From assembly GCF_900168055.1 (NCBI RefSeq), contig NZ_FUYS01000007.1, forward strand, positions 1 to 64,000: a stretch of DNA of 64,000 nucleotides, in the 5' to 3' direction. The notes beneath the pieces were generated by a model. It was not told the origin of the DNA. It was given only the letters and a program-made list of their open reading frames with translations, and searched no databases. Positions within the stretch are counted from its first letter, which is position 1. Every line of letters begins with the position of its first letter. Positions 16,643 to 25,671 of this stretch are shown here, piece by piece. A program made the position numbers and the translations under genes. Source of the stretch: Parapedobacter luteus (GTDB taxonomy: Bacteria > Bacteroidota > Bacteroidia > Sphingobacteriales > Sphingobacteriaceae).

Positions 16643-17401
16643 TTATAGCGATGAGGTTAGCCATTTTTTTAATTCCAATCTTTCACCATCAAATACCGCA
16701 TAGGTATTGTGGTTTATCCATTCGCCGAGGTTTACATACCTGCTGCCGTTGGGTAAGTCAACCTCTAAAGGCAGGTGGCGGTGGCCAAAGACAAAATAGT
16801 CGTAGTGCCGATTCGCAAGGATGGACTTGGCATATACAATCAACCACTCGTTGTCTTCCCCGAGAAATACTTCATCGGTTCCGGAAGCGGCACGGCTGTG
16901 GGCAGACCATCGCTGGGCGATACCTATTCCCAGATTGGGATGCAGCCGTGCAAAAAGCCATTGGCATGCTTTGCTTCTGAATATTCTCTTCAGTAGTTTG
17001 TACTTGTTATCGCCGGGACCTAATCCGTCGCCATGGTGCATGTAAAATGTTTTCCCTCCGCGCTCGATGATCAATTCGTTGTCAACGATGTCAGCGCCGA
17101 TTTCATGTTTTAGATAACCAAACATCCACATATCGTGGTTGCCTTTGAAGAGTGTTACTTTGATACCCAGATCTGCCAGTTCGGCCAGCTTGCCCAAAAA
17201 CCGGATGTAACCCTTGGGCACCACGGTAGCATATTCAAACCAGAAATCGAAAATATCGCCCATCAGGTAAAGTTCGGCTGCATCGGTTTTGATGGCGTCC
17301 AGCCAACGGACAATCCTGGATTCTCGTTCGCGCGTCGTCGAACGGGGATGAGCGCCTAGGTGGAAATCTGAAGCAAAATATATCTTGTCGCGTATCGCCA
17401 T
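16643..17401 (-). CDS. lpxH: UDP-2,3-diacylglucosamine diphosphatase
   Basis: A 252-residue calcineurin-like metallophosphoesterase that converts UDP-2,3-diacylglucosamine to lipid X in lipid A synthesis. Metal ligands are visible: Asp12/His14 (SDFHLG), Asp49 (MGDIFDFW), Asn88-His89 (GNHD), His122/123 (HHGDG) and His207/His209 (FGHRH). A consensus promoter (TTTG 17437-17440, TATGTTTG 17409-17416, 20-bp spacer, minus strand) ends only about 8 bp before the ATG, so the mRNA has almost no leader. A second related enzyme occurs at 31927. Confidence 0.88.
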   Translation of the reverse strand: MAIRDKIYFASDFHLGAHPRSTTRERESRIVRWLDAIKTDAAELYLMGDIFDFWFEYATVVPKGYIRFLGKLAELADLGIKVTLFKGNHDMWMFGYLKHEIGADIVDNELIIERGGKTFYMHHGDGLGPGDNKYKLLKRIFRSKACQWLFARLHPNLGIGIAQRWSAHSRAASGTDEVFLGEDNEWLIVYAKSILANRHYDYFVFGHRHLPLEVDLPNGSRYVNLGEWINHNTYAVFDGERLELKKWLTSSL

Positions 17402-17408
17402 GTGCAGC

Positions 17409-17440
17409 CAAACATAGCTAAAAATGGATTCAAACGCAAA
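17409..17440 (-). promoter_or_regulatory. Consensus promoter of lpxH
   Basis: On the minus strand TTTG (17437-17440), a 20-bp spacer and TATGTTTG (17409-17416) match the Bacteroidota -33/-7 consensus exactly. The element ends 8 bp before the lpxH ATG, so the transcript should be leaderless or nearly so. Confidence 0.65.
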
Positions 17441-17483
17441 AAGATCAATCGCGGGCTTCCGTATGCCGGAATGCCGCCCGCTA

Positions 17484-17515
17484 TTTGCAAATCAAGCACA
17501 ATTTATCTACGTTTG
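17484..17515 (+). promoter_or_regulatory. Consensus promoter of the prolyl oligopeptidase gene
   Basis: TTTG (17484-17487), a 20-bp spacer and TACGTTTG (17508-17515) match the Bacteroidota consensus. Transcription would start near 17520, which excludes the long ORF start at 17424 and supports ATG 17553 with a leader of about 30 nt. Confidence 0.65.
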
Positions 17516-17552
17516 TAGTAAAGGAATCCACGATGGATTTAAACCATTCCGT

Positions 17553-19694
17553 ATGAACAAAAACGTCAACATCCTTGTGCTGGCCACACTGGTGACAGCC
17601 TGTCAAAACCAAAAGACCATTGATCCTGCCCCAGCGATTACATTACTACCCTATCCGGAGACTAGAAAAGGCGATGTGGTAACTAATCATTTTGGTGTCC
17701 CAGTGCCTGATCCGTACCGTTGGCTCGAAAATGATACTGCAGCCGATACGAAAACTTGGGTGGATGCAGAGAATGAAGTCACGAATAATTATCTCAAACA
17801 GATTCCCTACCGTGATGCAATTTATAAACGGTTGGAGAGACTATGGAACTATGAAAAATTCTCTGCACCGTTCAGGGAAGGGGATTATACTTATTTTTAC
17901 AAAAACGACGGCTTGCAAAACCAAAGTGTTCTGTATCGCCAAAAAGGGGAAGACGGCGAAGTAGAGGTTTTCCTTGATCCCAATAAGTTTTCGACAGACG
18001 GCACAACTTCTTTAGCTGGTATCGCATTCAGCAAAGATGGAAGCTTGGTTGCTTACCAAATTTCGGAGGGCGGGTCCGATTGGACGAAGGTCGTAGCGAT
18101 TCGGGCAGACGATAAAACCGTAATTGGCGACACCTTGGTCGATGTGAAGTTTAGCGGCCTTGCCTGGCGGGGTAATGAAGGATTCTACTACAGCAGCTAC
18201 GACAAGCCGAAGGACGGAAGCACACTTTCTGGTATTACCGACCAGCATAAGCTGTATTTCCACCGGCTTAATACACCCCAAAACGAAGATATACTCATTT
18301 TTGGAGGATCCAGCACGCCACGACGTTATGTCGGCGGATACCTAACAGAGGATGAGCGGTTTCTCATTATTTCGGCAGCGAATACAACGAGTGGAGGGGA
18401 GTTGTATATTCAGGATCTATCCAAACCGGAAAGCCCAATAGTAAATGTGGTAGATAATTTCGAAAAAGACCATGCCGTTATCGATAATGACGGCAATAAG
18501 TTGTTTATTTACACTAATCTTAATGCGCCGAATGGGAAAATCGTCACGGTAAACGCGGAGGATCCCCGACCTGAAAAGTGGGTGGATTTGATTGCAGAAA
18601 CGGATAACGTACTTAGCCCAAGGACCGGCGGTGGCAAGCTATTTGCACATTACCTCAAGGATGCCACATCTTTGGTGCAGCAATATGATCGGACCGGTAA
18701 GCTGGAGCGCACCATCGAATTGCCGGATGTGGGGTCGGTTGGCGGGTTTGGCGCTAAGGCGGAAGATAAGGAACTGTATTATTCGTTTACTTCTTACGTG
18801 TATCCGCCCACGATTTTTAAGTATGATATCGCATCGGGCAAATCGACATTATATAAAGCTTCGGGAGTGGATTTCGATCCAACCCAATATGAGTCCAAAC
18901 AGGTGTTTTATACGTCCAAGGATGGAACCGAGGTGCCCATGATCATCACCCACAAAAAAGGGCTGGAATTGGATGGTAATAATCCAACCTTACTGTATGG
19001 ATACGGTGGCTTCAACATCAGTCTTACGCCGTCATTCAGTACTTCAAACATTATTCTTCTCGAACAGGGTGGTGTATATGCCGTGGCCAACCTGAGGGGC
19101 GGTGGTGAGTATGGCGAGAAATGGCACCTTGCAGGCACTAAGCTCCAAAAGCAAAATGTATTTGATGATTTTATTGCGGCGGCCGAATACTTGATCAGCG
19201 AAAAATACACATCGCCGGAAAAACTTGGCATTGCAGGCGGTTCGAATGGCGGGCTGCTTGTGGGGGCTGCTATGACACAACGGCCTGAACTATTTAAGGT
19301 GGCTTTCCCTGCTGTGGGCGTGATGGACATGCTGCGTTATCACAAATTTACGGCAGGCGCAGGTTGGGCGTACGATTATGGTACGGCCGACGATAATGAG
19401 GAGATGTTCAGGTATCTCTATGCGTATTCACCTTACCACGCGCTAAGGGAAGGTACGGCCTATCCTGCTACGCTTGTTACTACGGCAGATCATGACGATC
19501 GTGTCGTGCCTGCTCATTCCTTTAAATTTGCGGCGCGCCTGCAAGCATACCATGCGGGATCAAATCCGGTATTGATCCGTATTGAAACCAAAGCAGGGCA
19601 TGGGGCGGGCAAACCGACGGCCATGGTCATTGCCGAACAGGCAGACAAGTGGGCCTTTCTATTCCAGAATACTGGAACGCCTTATGTTGAGTGA
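17553..19694 (+). CDS. Prolyl oligopeptidase family lipoprotein (S9A)
   Basis: A 713-residue serine peptidase. The start at 17553 gives a lipoprotein signal ending in LVTAC; the longer ORF from 17424 begins upstream of the promoter and is rejected. An N-terminal seven-bladed beta-propeller (PDPYRWLEND...) precedes the alpha/beta-hydrolase domain. The nucleophile is Ser564 (GGSNGGLL), the acid Asp648/649 (ADHDDRVVPAHS) and His683 (AGHGAGKPT). It would cleave short proline-containing peptides on the periplasmic side of the membrane. Full length for the family. Confidence 0.93.
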   Translation: MNKNVNILVLATLVTACQNQKTIDPAPAITLLPYPETRKGDVVTNHFGVPVPDPYRWLENDTAADTKTWVDAENEVTNNYLKQIPYRDAIYKRLERLWNYEKFSAPFREGDYTYFYKNDGLQNQSVLYRQKGEDGEVEVFLDPNKFSTDGTTSLAGIAFSKDGSLVAYQISEGGSDWTKVVAIRADDKTVIGDTLVDVKFSGLAWRGNEGFYYSSYDKPKDGSTLSGITDQHKLYFHRLNTPQNEDILIFGGSSTPRRYVGGYLTEDERFLIISAANTTSGGELYIQDLSKPESPIVNVVDNFEKDHAVIDNDGNKLFIYTNLNAPNGKIVTVNAEDPRPEKWVDLIAETDNVLSPRTGGGKLFAHYLKDATSLVQQYDRTGKLERTIELPDVGSVGGFGAKAEDKELYYSFTSYVYPPTIFKYDIASGKSTLYKASGVDFDPTQYESKQVFYTSKDGTEVPMIITHKKGLELDGNNPTLLYGYGGFNISLTPSFSTSNIILLEQGGVYAVANLRGGGEYGEKWHLAGTKLQKQNVFDDFIAAAEYLISEKYTSPEKLGIAGGSNGGLLVGAAMTQRPELFKVAFPAVGVMDMLRYHKFTAGAGWAYDYGTADDNEEMFRYLYAYSPYHALREGTAYPATLVTTADHDDRVVPAHSFKFAARLQAYHAGSNPVLIRIETKAGHGAGKPTAMVIAEQADKWAFLFQNTGTPYVE

Positions 19695-19736
19695 CATATG
19701 GGATGATGCTGGCAATGTATAAATATATATAACAAC

Positions 19737-20018
19737 ATGGAAATTCAACGGGACGATAACGGCAAAAAAGGCCTATTCAGGGCAATCATTGATGGCGAGG
19801 AAGTCGGTCTTATGACTTATACTTGGGCGGGCAGCAATAAGTTTATCATTGATCACACCGAGGTGAATCCTGACTTTTCAGGTAAAGGAGTAGGCAAGCA
19901 ATTGGTGATGGCGGGCGTGTCTTTTGCACGGGAAAACGGTCTTCGCGTTATGCCGTTGTGTACTTACGCTAAACGTGTATTTGACAGGACGCCCGCGATA
20001 AGGGATATACTGTTTTAA
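19737..20018 (+). CDS. Small GNAT-type N-acetyltransferase (YjdJ-like)
   Basis: A 93-residue protein covering only the short Gcn5-related core. It has FIIDHTEVNPDFSGKGVGKQLV, with the acetyl-CoA pyrophosphate-binding turn GKGVGK, then ARENGLRVMPLCTYAK, the typical PLCxYA segment of the YjdJ-like GNAT group. The substrate is unknown for this group. It follows the prolyl oligopeptidase by 42 bp on the same strand and may be co-transcribed. A hairpin at 20021-20041 separates it from the convergent M28 peptidase gene. Confidence 0.85.
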   Translation: MEIQRDDNGKKGLFRAIIDGEEVGLMTYTWAGSNKFIIDHTEVNPDFSGKGVGKQLVMAGVSFARENGLRVMPLCTYAKRVFDRTPAIRDILF

Positions 20019-20020
20019 GG

Positions 20021-20041
20021 CAGTAAGCTTAACGCTTACTG
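20021..20041. terminator. Hairpin between convergent genes
   Basis: Perfect 8-bp arms CAGTAAGC/GCTTACTG with a 5-nt loop, located between the stops of the GNAT (20018) and M28 (20047) genes. Only a weak T tract follows on either strand, so it may act as a modest bidirectional terminator. Confidence 0.5.
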
Positions 20042-20046
20042 TTACT

Positions 20047-21513
20047 TCAGTCCCAGCGCCAGTCTCCTCCTAAACGTAACGCCTCTTCCAGGTTGTTGTC
20101 GACCATCAATTGCTTGACTTCAGCATCAGAAAGTCGCTTGACCGGGATTTCATTGGTATTGGCCAAACCATATACCAGCATACTGCAAAACCGCACCGTG
20201 TTTTTCATCTGCTGTTCGTTTACCAACTCAAAGACGTCACAATCCGCATGGTAGCAATTGAGTGCTTCGCGACTTAATGTGCTGCCGTCTGCCCCTCCTG
20301 TGGGAATGCCTTGCAACATAAACGGCTGGTGGTCGCTGTAAAGTCCAGCGGTAGCTGAAAACGTACCTTTAAACGTTGTGTCAATCCGAGCTGCGCTATG
20401 GCCGATTTCTTCAAATAGCGCCCTGTTTCCCTCAAGTGTTGCATAAAAGCCCTTTGGGTCGTTGGTCATGTCAAAATTGAGCATGAAACGGATTTGGTCG
20501 AGTGTGCCATTGCTCATAGCCTGTTGAACATAGGCCTTTGAGCCAAGTAGTCCCTGTTCCTCACCCATGAACAGCACAAATTCGATAGTGCGCTTCGGTT
20601 TGATACCCAAAGCCATAAACGTCCGCGCCATATCAAGTACCGAAAAAGCTCCTAAACCATTGTCTACCGCGCCTGGGGAGAGATCCCAGCTATCCAAATG
20701 GCCGCCCACTACGATTTTCTCATTGGGCAATTCGCTGCCGGTAATCCGGGCGATTACATTGCGGGCTTGCATCTTGCCTGCTTTATTCTTCATCTCGATG
20801 GTCGCCTCCTGCCGGCCTTCGGCAATGCGGGCTTTGAGCCTATTGCCCTCTTCAAGTCCAACGCATAGTGCGGGAATAGTCAGCAGGTCTCCGGTAATGG
20901 AGGCTGTCCCAGTGAGTAACGTGCCACCGGCCACACTATTAAATAGAATGATGCCCTTGGCTCCATATTTTATGGCAAGCGCAGCTTTGGCAGATCGGTG
21001 TAAATTTTTAGTGCCCTGGGGTGAATTGGGAAGCAAATGTAGTGCCGCAAGGACGATCTTTCCCTGAGCCCGCTCCGGATTGGCTGCATAGTCACTCTCC
21101 AATCCATTGCCCATATCCACCAGTTCGCCAGAGACCTGGGCGGACACAGGCGTGCTGGCCAATGCGACTGCTTTTACCGGTTGCAGATTTCCTGGCGACC
21201 CTACTCGCAGATCGAGACTTTCACGGGCCCAGCCGTTGATGGCGAATGGTTGAAAAGCCACCTCTTCAAATCCGTAGGCTTTAAGCAAGTCAAACACATA
21301 TTGCTCGGCTTTGGCGCCATTGGGTGAGCCGGTGAGGCGGTGGCCGATTTGTTGTATCGACTCACCAAGACGGACATAAGCCTCGGAATGGCTCAACACT
21401 TCGGCATTAATCTGCCTGAATGCCGTTTCCAAGTCAGCCTGTTGCTGTGCAAATAAATTATGTCTGCTAAGCAGGCAGGTGAATAGCAGCAAGGTAAAGC
21501 TGCCTTTTTTCAT
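20047..21513 (-). CDS. M28 family metallopeptidase, secreted
   Basis: About 488 residues from ATG 21513 (MKKGSFTLLLFTCLL), which gives a signal peptide ending near NLFAQ. The ORF extends to 21597, but that start overlaps terC and places 28 polar residues before the signal. A PA domain insert (about residues 130-230) precedes the zinc aminopeptidase core: His and Asp in GGHLDSWDLSPGAVDNG, the catalytic EE in FMGEEQGLLG, Asp in MLNFDMTND, and His in YSDHQPFMLQG. It should remove N-terminal amino acids from peptides in the periplasm or outside the cell. Confidence 0.92.
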   Translation of the reverse strand: MKKGSFTLLLFTCLLSRHNLFAQQQADLETAFRQINAEVLSHSEAYVRLGESIQQIGHRLTGSPNGAKAEQYVFDLLKAYGFEEVAFQPFAINGWARESLDLRVGSPGNLQPVKAVALASTPVSAQVSGELVDMGNGLESDYAANPERAQGKIVLAALHLLPNSPQGTKNLHRSAKAALAIKYGAKGIILFNSVAGGTLLTGTASITGDLLTIPALCVGLEEGNRLKARIAEGRQEATIEMKNKAGKMQARNVIARITGSELPNEKIVVGGHLDSWDLSPGAVDNGLGAFSVLDMARTFMALGIKPKRTIEFVLFMGEEQGLLGSKAYVQQAMSNGTLDQIRFMLNFDMTNDPKGFYATLEGNRALFEEIGHSAARIDTTFKGTFSATAGLYSDHQPFMLQGIPTGGADGSTLSREALNCYHADCDVFELVNEQQMKNTVRFCSMLVYGLANTNEIPVKRLSDAEVKQLMVDNNLEEALRLGGDWRWD

Positions 21514-21571
21514 TATATAACTGATACGCATGTGTTTGATTAGCTTTGACGCACGAATGTACGATTTTACT

Positions 21572-22651
21572 TTAAAACGCGTTTTTTCCAGCTTCATTTT
21601 TAGGGTGTTGCTTTTCTTTTTTAGGAAAAATAAGTGATGCGACCACGCTGACGGCTAATATCGAAATGATGATAATCAGTGAATGAGAAGTGGTGAAACC
21701 CCAGTCGTCAAGCCAGTGATGGAGCAGCATCTTCGCACCGATAAACACCAGGAGAAAGGAAAGCCCAGTTTTTAGGTAATGGAATTTGTGGATAATATTG
21801 ACCAGCAGGAAAAACATGGAACGTAATCCCAGAATGGCAAAAATGTTGGAGAAAAAGACAATATAGGGATCTTTCGTGACGGCAAAAATAGCCGGAATGG
21901 AATCTACAGCAAATATCAAGTCGGTAAACTCGATGACCAATAGCACCAAAAAGAGTGGCGTGATGTATTTTTTTCCGTTTTCCCTGTGAAAGAACTTGCC
22001 GCCGACGAATGTAGGATACACGGAAAAATACCTAGAAGCAAATTTGACCACCTTGTGGTTTTTGGGATCAATTTCTTCCTCTTCGCTGCGATGTAAAAAC
22101 ATGTTAATTCCGGTGTAGACCAGGAAGAAGCCAAAAAGGTAAAGGATCCATCCAAACTGGCTAATCAACGCTGCCCCCAAAAAAATAAACAGGAAGCGCA
22201 GCACGATAGCACCAATGATGCCCCAAACCAATACCTTATGGTAATACTGTGCCGGCACCCCGAAAGAAGTAAAAATCAATACCATGACAAAGATGTTGTC
22301 TACTGATAAGGCGTATTCTACCACGTATCCGGTGATGTACTCGAGCGCAAGGTTCTTATTATACAACGCAAGGCTGGCTTCAAAATCACCTGGTATCAAC
22401 CGGATATTATGGAGGTGTCGTTTTGTTATCTCCGTTAACCGATCGAAATCTTGGATATCATGGAGTTCGTAGCCCCATATCCGTAAAACCACGTAGAAGC
22501 CGAGGGCAAAGGTCACCCATATCGCACTCATTATCGCAGCTTGTCTAAAGCTCACCGGTTTATTACTTTTACTGAAGAGGCCCAGGTCTATGGCCAGCAT
22601 TAGTATGATAAAAAGTAGAAAACCTCCAAAGAACAGGATTTCGTGACTCAT
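21572..22651 (-). CDS. TerC/Alx family integral membrane protein
   Basis: A 359-residue protein with about nine transmembrane helices. It contains the TerC hallmark segments EYALSVDNIFVMVLIF and EFTDLIFAVDSIPAIFAVT, whose membrane aspartates are conserved in metal-handling TerC/Alx proteins. Alx-type proteins export manganese. No yybP-ykoY riboswitch can be present because the gene starts 2 bp after the upstream polyprenyl synthase stop. Co-transcription with that gene is therefore expected. The C-terminus is basic and cytoplasmic. Confidence 0.9.
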   Translation of the reverse strand: MSHEILFFGGFLLFIILMLAIDLGLFSKSNKPVSFRQAAIMSAIWVTFALGFYVVLRIWGYELHDIQDFDRLTEITKRHLHNIRLIPGDFEASLALYNKNLALEYITGYVVEYALSVDNIFVMVLIFTSFGVPAQYYHKVLVWGIIGAIVLRFLFIFLGAALISQFGWILYLFGFFLVYTGINMFLHRSEEEEIDPKNHKVVKFASRYFSVYPTFVGGKFFHRENGKKYITPLFLVLLVIEFTDLIFAVDSIPAIFAVTKDPYIVFFSNIFAILGLRSMFFLLVNIIHKFHYLKTGLSFLLVFIGAKMLLHHWLDDWGFTTSHSLIIIISILAVSVVASLIFPKKEKQHPKNEAGKNAF

Positions 22652-22653
22652 GG

Positions 22654-23625
22654 TTATTTATTTCGTTCAGTTGTGTATCTTACAAGTTGCTCCAACCCGT
22701 CTCGATATGGACTGGACGGGAACTGGGCGAGGATGTCAAAGGCTTCCTGTTGATAGGTCAGCATTTGCGAAGTAGCATATTCCATGCCGCCATTGGCTTT
22801 GACAAAGGCGATCACTTCGTTCACCTTTTGATGATCTTCGTTGTGATTTTTTACTAAATTGATGATATAACGCTTTTCAGACTTGCTTACTTGTTTCAAT
22901 GCATAAATCAACGGTAGGGTGATCTTTTTTTCTTTAATATCATTTCCCAACGGCTTTCCTACGTCATCAATCCCAAAGTCAAAAAGGTCATCCTTGATTT
23001 GGAAGGCTATGCCTACCTTTTCGCCGAACAAGTGCATTTTATTGACGGTTGAACCATCGGAACCTGCCGACGCCGCGCCGCATGCACAGCATGAAGCAAT
23101 CAGGGAGGCGGTCTTTTGCCGGATAACCTCGAAATACACGGGTTCTTCTATATCCATGCGTCTGGCTTTTTCAATCTGGAGCAGTTCGCCTTCGCTCATT
23201 TGTTCAACGGCATGGGTAACGATTTCGAGCAATTTAAAATCGCTGTTGCGGATAGAGAGCGACAGTCCTTTGGCCAGCAAAAAGTCACCCACGAGCACGG
23301 CAATCTTGTTTTTCCACAATGCGTTTACTGAGAAAAAACCCCGCCGTACATTGGCATTATCCACTACGTCGTCATGCACCAGCGTTGCGGTATGCAAAAG
23401 CTCAACCAACGCAGCTCCCCGGTGTGTGGCGTCGTTGATGGCCCCGCAGAGCCCTGCCGAAAAAAAGACAAACATGGGGCGCATTTGTTTGCCTTTTCGT
23501 TTGACAATATAATGCGTGATACGATCGAGCAAAGGAACCGAACTGCGCATCGATTCTTTGAATTTGTCCTCGAAAATTGCCAATTCGGCGGCAATGGGTT
23601 TCTGTATTTCGCTTAGTTTGAGCAT
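22654..23625 (-). CDS. Polyprenyl diphosphate synthase
   Basis: A 323-residue trans-prenyltransferase. The first aspartate-rich motif is DDVVD at residues 85-89, followed by NANVRRG. The second is DDLFD at 212-216 (QIKDDLFDFG). It condenses isopentenyl diphosphate onto an allylic primer. The small residues before the first motif and the overall length suit a long-chain product such as the octaprenyl or heptaprenyl side chain for menaquinone, but product length cannot be set from sequence alone. Minus-strand TATCTTGC (near 23674-23681) is a possible -7 element. It overlaps no gene and is coupled to terC downstream. Confidence 0.92.
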   Translation of the reverse strand: MLKLSEIQKPIAAELAIFEDKFKESMRSSVPLLDRITHYIVKRKGKQMRPMFVFFSAGLCGAINDATHRGAALVELLHTATLVHDDVVDNANVRRGFFSVNALWKNKIAVLVGDFLLAKGLSLSIRNSDFKLLEIVTHAVEQMSEGELLQIEKARRMDIEEPVYFEVIRQKTASLIASCCACGAASAGSDGSTVNKMHLFGEKVGIAFQIKDDLFDFGIDDVGKPLGNDIKEKKITLPLIYALKQVSKSEKRYIINLVKNHNEDHQKVNEVIAFVKANGGMEYATSQMLTYQQEAFDILAQFPSSPYRDGLEQLVRYTTERNK

Positions 23626-23699
23626 GTAAAACGGTCGGCAGCCACGGATAAAACCTGTTGATTAAAAACCGGCGCAAGATACTAAGATATTTTCATAAC

Positions 23700-24266
23700 C
23701 TATAGCAGGGCTACCGATTCTTCCAACTCGTCATACCATTCCTGGCCATATTTGCGGATAAGCGGGTCTTTCAGAAACGTATACACGGGCATCTGGAGTT
23801 CCCGGCCAAGGGCACAAGCTGGTTGGCAAATGTGCCAGCGGTCATAGTGCAGTACGTCAAACTCAGGGTATGCCGTAGTACGGATAGGGTAGAGGTGGCA
23901 GGAAATAGGTTTTTTCCAACTGATTTCCCCTTTTTCGTACGCCTTTTCAATAGCACATTTGGTGATGCCGTTTTCCCAAGTCACATAGGCGCATTCTTTA
24001 TGGCCATCTACACAAGGTGTCGTGAGATCGCCGTCGGCGTCGACGACGTGCGTGCCGAATTCTTCGACCGCGGCAATGCCCTTTTTCGTCATATAAGGTT
24101 TCACCTTGGGATAAATACCGTCCAGTACAGCCAATTCGTCTTCTTGCAACGGAGCACCAGCGTCGCCTTCCACGCAACATGCACCGCGGCACTTGCTCAG
24201 GTTGCATACAAATTCTTCTTTAACCAATTCTTCACTGACCAATACGGAGCCTACTTCAATCATCAT
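23700..24266 (-). CDS. DUF3109 family cysteine-rich protein
   Basis: A 188-residue protein of the DUF3109/YkgJ-like type. Cysteine motifs are NLSKCRGACCVEGDAGAPL near residue 25, a central HKECAYV...KCAIEKAY pair, SCHLYPIRT, and CQPACALG near the C-terminus. They suggest an iron or zinc site. This is a core gene of Bacteroidota with unknown biochemical function. It is followed upstream on the same strand by the DUF3108 gene after about 12 bp, so they form one operon. Confidence 0.88.
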   Translation of the reverse strand: MMIEVGSVLVSEELVKEEFVCNLSKCRGACCVEGDAGAPLQEDELAVLDGIYPKVKPYMTKKGIAAVEEFGTHVVDADGDLTTPCVDGHKECAYVTWENGITKCAIEKAYEKGEISWKKPISCHLYPIRTTAYPEFDVLHYDRWHICQPACALGRELQMPVYTFLKDPLIRKYGQEWYDELEESVALL

Positions 24267-24278
24267 GGTCGATTCACT

Positions 24279-25073
24279 TTATTTGGATACACCCTGCACT
24301 TTTTGTCCTAATGGATACTTCAATCCTGTGGCCTCGCTCAGCTCCAACGTAACGGAGCCTATCAATATTTCCACTTGTGCTTTTACCGGGATGCGGTTCC
24401 CATCGTTGGTGACCCATAAATACAGCCGGCTATCTTTCCTGAATATCCTTCCGGGAGTGATTTCGGGGCTGAATTTCAAACATTCGAGCGTGCCTAACGG
24501 TGTTTTCACGCTCTCAATACCAACGTATTCAATACCAAGCGTGGCAATTTCATCATTCAGGAAATAGGTCATGGTAAATGATTGCCCGGGTTTGACGTTG
24601 GATAAGTCCAGGTTTCGCGAGAAGTAATAAGCAGAAAGCAAATCGAATGTCTGGGCGGATTCGCTTTTGAATGTTCCCTTATTTCCCTGTACTGTGCGAT
24701 TCCGATGGTCGAAACGGACGATATCTGTGCGGCGATAATTACCTTCCCGAATATTTTCTGTATAATAATGCGGTAAAAACGTTCGGGAATCGATATATGA
24801 ATCATACCGGTTATCTACCGTGTAAAAAATGCTGAATGCATTGGATGTACGCCCCCTTGCCGAAAGGTGAAAACTGTGAGGGCTGCTGAATTTGATTTTT
24901 GAATCTTCAACAGTCAACGTACCGGTAGCGGCAGATATCACGCCATAGCGTAGCCGGTAACGGAGCTCCTCTCCTGCTTTGAAAGCAGATTCTTTTAGAT
25001 AGGGGAGAGATTGCGCATTGGCAAACAGCGCCACGCCAAAGCAAAAGCAGATAAAGGCGAGCGTTCTCTTCAT
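24279..25073 (-). CDS. DUF3108 family exported protein
   Basis: A 264-residue protein with a signal peptide (MKRTLAFICFCFGVALFANA). The beta-rich DUF3108 domain follows: FKAGEELRYRLRYG, LSARGRTS, YDSYIDSRTFLPHYYTENIREG, then LSAYYFSRN and GIESVKTPLGTLECLKFSPEI. Proteins of this family are periplasmic and may resemble LolA/LolB-like beta structures, but the function is not known. It sits in a conserved Bacteroidota neighbourhood with DUF3109 and DUF2480 genes. Confidence 0.88.
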   Translation of the reverse strand: MKRTLAFICFCFGVALFANAQSLPYLKESAFKAGEELRYRLRYGVISAATGTLTVEDSKIKFSSPHSFHLSARGRTSNAFSIFYTVDNRYDSYIDSRTFLPHYYTENIREGNYRRTDIVRFDHRNRTVQGNKGTFKSESAQTFDLLSAYYFSRNLDLSNVKPGQSFTMTYFLNDEIATLGIEYVGIESVKTPLGTLECLKFSPEITPGRIFRKDSRLYLWVTNDGNRIPVKAQVEILIGSVTLELSEATGLKYPLGQKVQGVSK

Positions 25074-25115
25074 GCGCTATTCCTTACAAATAAAATGCCG
25101 CTTTTAACCATACGT

Positions 25116-25637
25116 TTACGCCTTACGCTTAAATACCGGTACGGTAGAACACGGTTCGCCATACATGATACTTTTCGCGACTTTACTCAACATAGCGGTA
25201 AATTTGACAAAGGCCGATTCGGGAACCTCGATATCACCACACCCTTTGACCACCACACGCTGGTCCCGGTATACTTCCATGTCTACATGTGCTAATGCTC
25301 TTTCATATAGCAGGGTTTCCATCGTGGCGAGATCCCCAAAAACAACCTCTTCAGCATAAGGTGCCAGACGGTTAGCCAATAGCATATAGGCCCATGTCGG
25401 AACAATCGCATCCGCCGTACAGGTAATGGCCACATATTTTCCCGTATATTGCGCCCAATCATGGGTTTTGACAAACTCCCTGAAATCCTTTTCCCGCAGG
25501 ATGAGTCCATGAAATAAATTGTCTTTGATATCGTAGAGCACCCGATCGCCCTGGGGAGCAAAATGAGCAAGGTCTACGGTGACCAAGCCACTTTGAGCAA
25601 CTTTATTGACGATAGTTTCCTGTATTTCCATAATCAT
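25116..25637 (-). CDS. DUF2480 family protein
   Basis: A 173-residue soluble protein of a family limited mainly to Bacteroidota (MEIQETIVNKVAQSGLVTVDL..., VLYDIKDNLFHGLILREKDFREF, CTADAIVPTWAYML, VVVKGCGDIEVPESAFVKFTAML). No known catalytic motif is seen. There are two possible ATG codons (25637 and 25631). A perfect hairpin with a T6 tract ends right at the first ATG, and a -7 element TAACTTTG (25673-25680, minus strand) lies just upstream of it, so the hairpin may be the whole 5' leader of this mRNA. Confidence 0.85.
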   Translation of the reverse strand: MIMEIQETIVNKVAQSGLVTVDLAHFAPQGDRVLYDIKDNLFHGLILREKDFREFVKTHDWAQYTGKYVAITCTADAIVPTWAYMLLANRLAPYAEEVVFGDLATMETLLYERALAHVDMEVYRDQRVVVKGCGDIEVPESAFVKFTAMLSKVAKSIMYGEPCSTVPVFKRKA

Positions 25638-25642
25638 AAAAA

Positions 25643-25671
25643 ATCCGGATAACGTCTGCCGCTATCCGGAT
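25643..25671 (-). terminator. Perfect hairpin with T-run before DUF2480
   Basis: Arms ATCCGGATA (25643-25651) and TATCCGGAT (25663-25671) are perfectly complementary. On the minus strand they are followed by six T that run into the DUF2480 ATG. It looks like the terminator of the ppiD-like gene (stop at 25708). Its contact with the next start codon suggests it could also control DUF2480. Confidence 0.75.

Noticed and set aside
16634-16650. Possible guanidine riboswitch before the SMR exporter
   Set aside because: The spacer after lpxH is only 9 bp.
22652-22656. Possible manganese riboswitch before the TerC-like gene
   Set aside because: Only 2 bp separate the terC ATG from the previous stop codon, so no structured leader fits.
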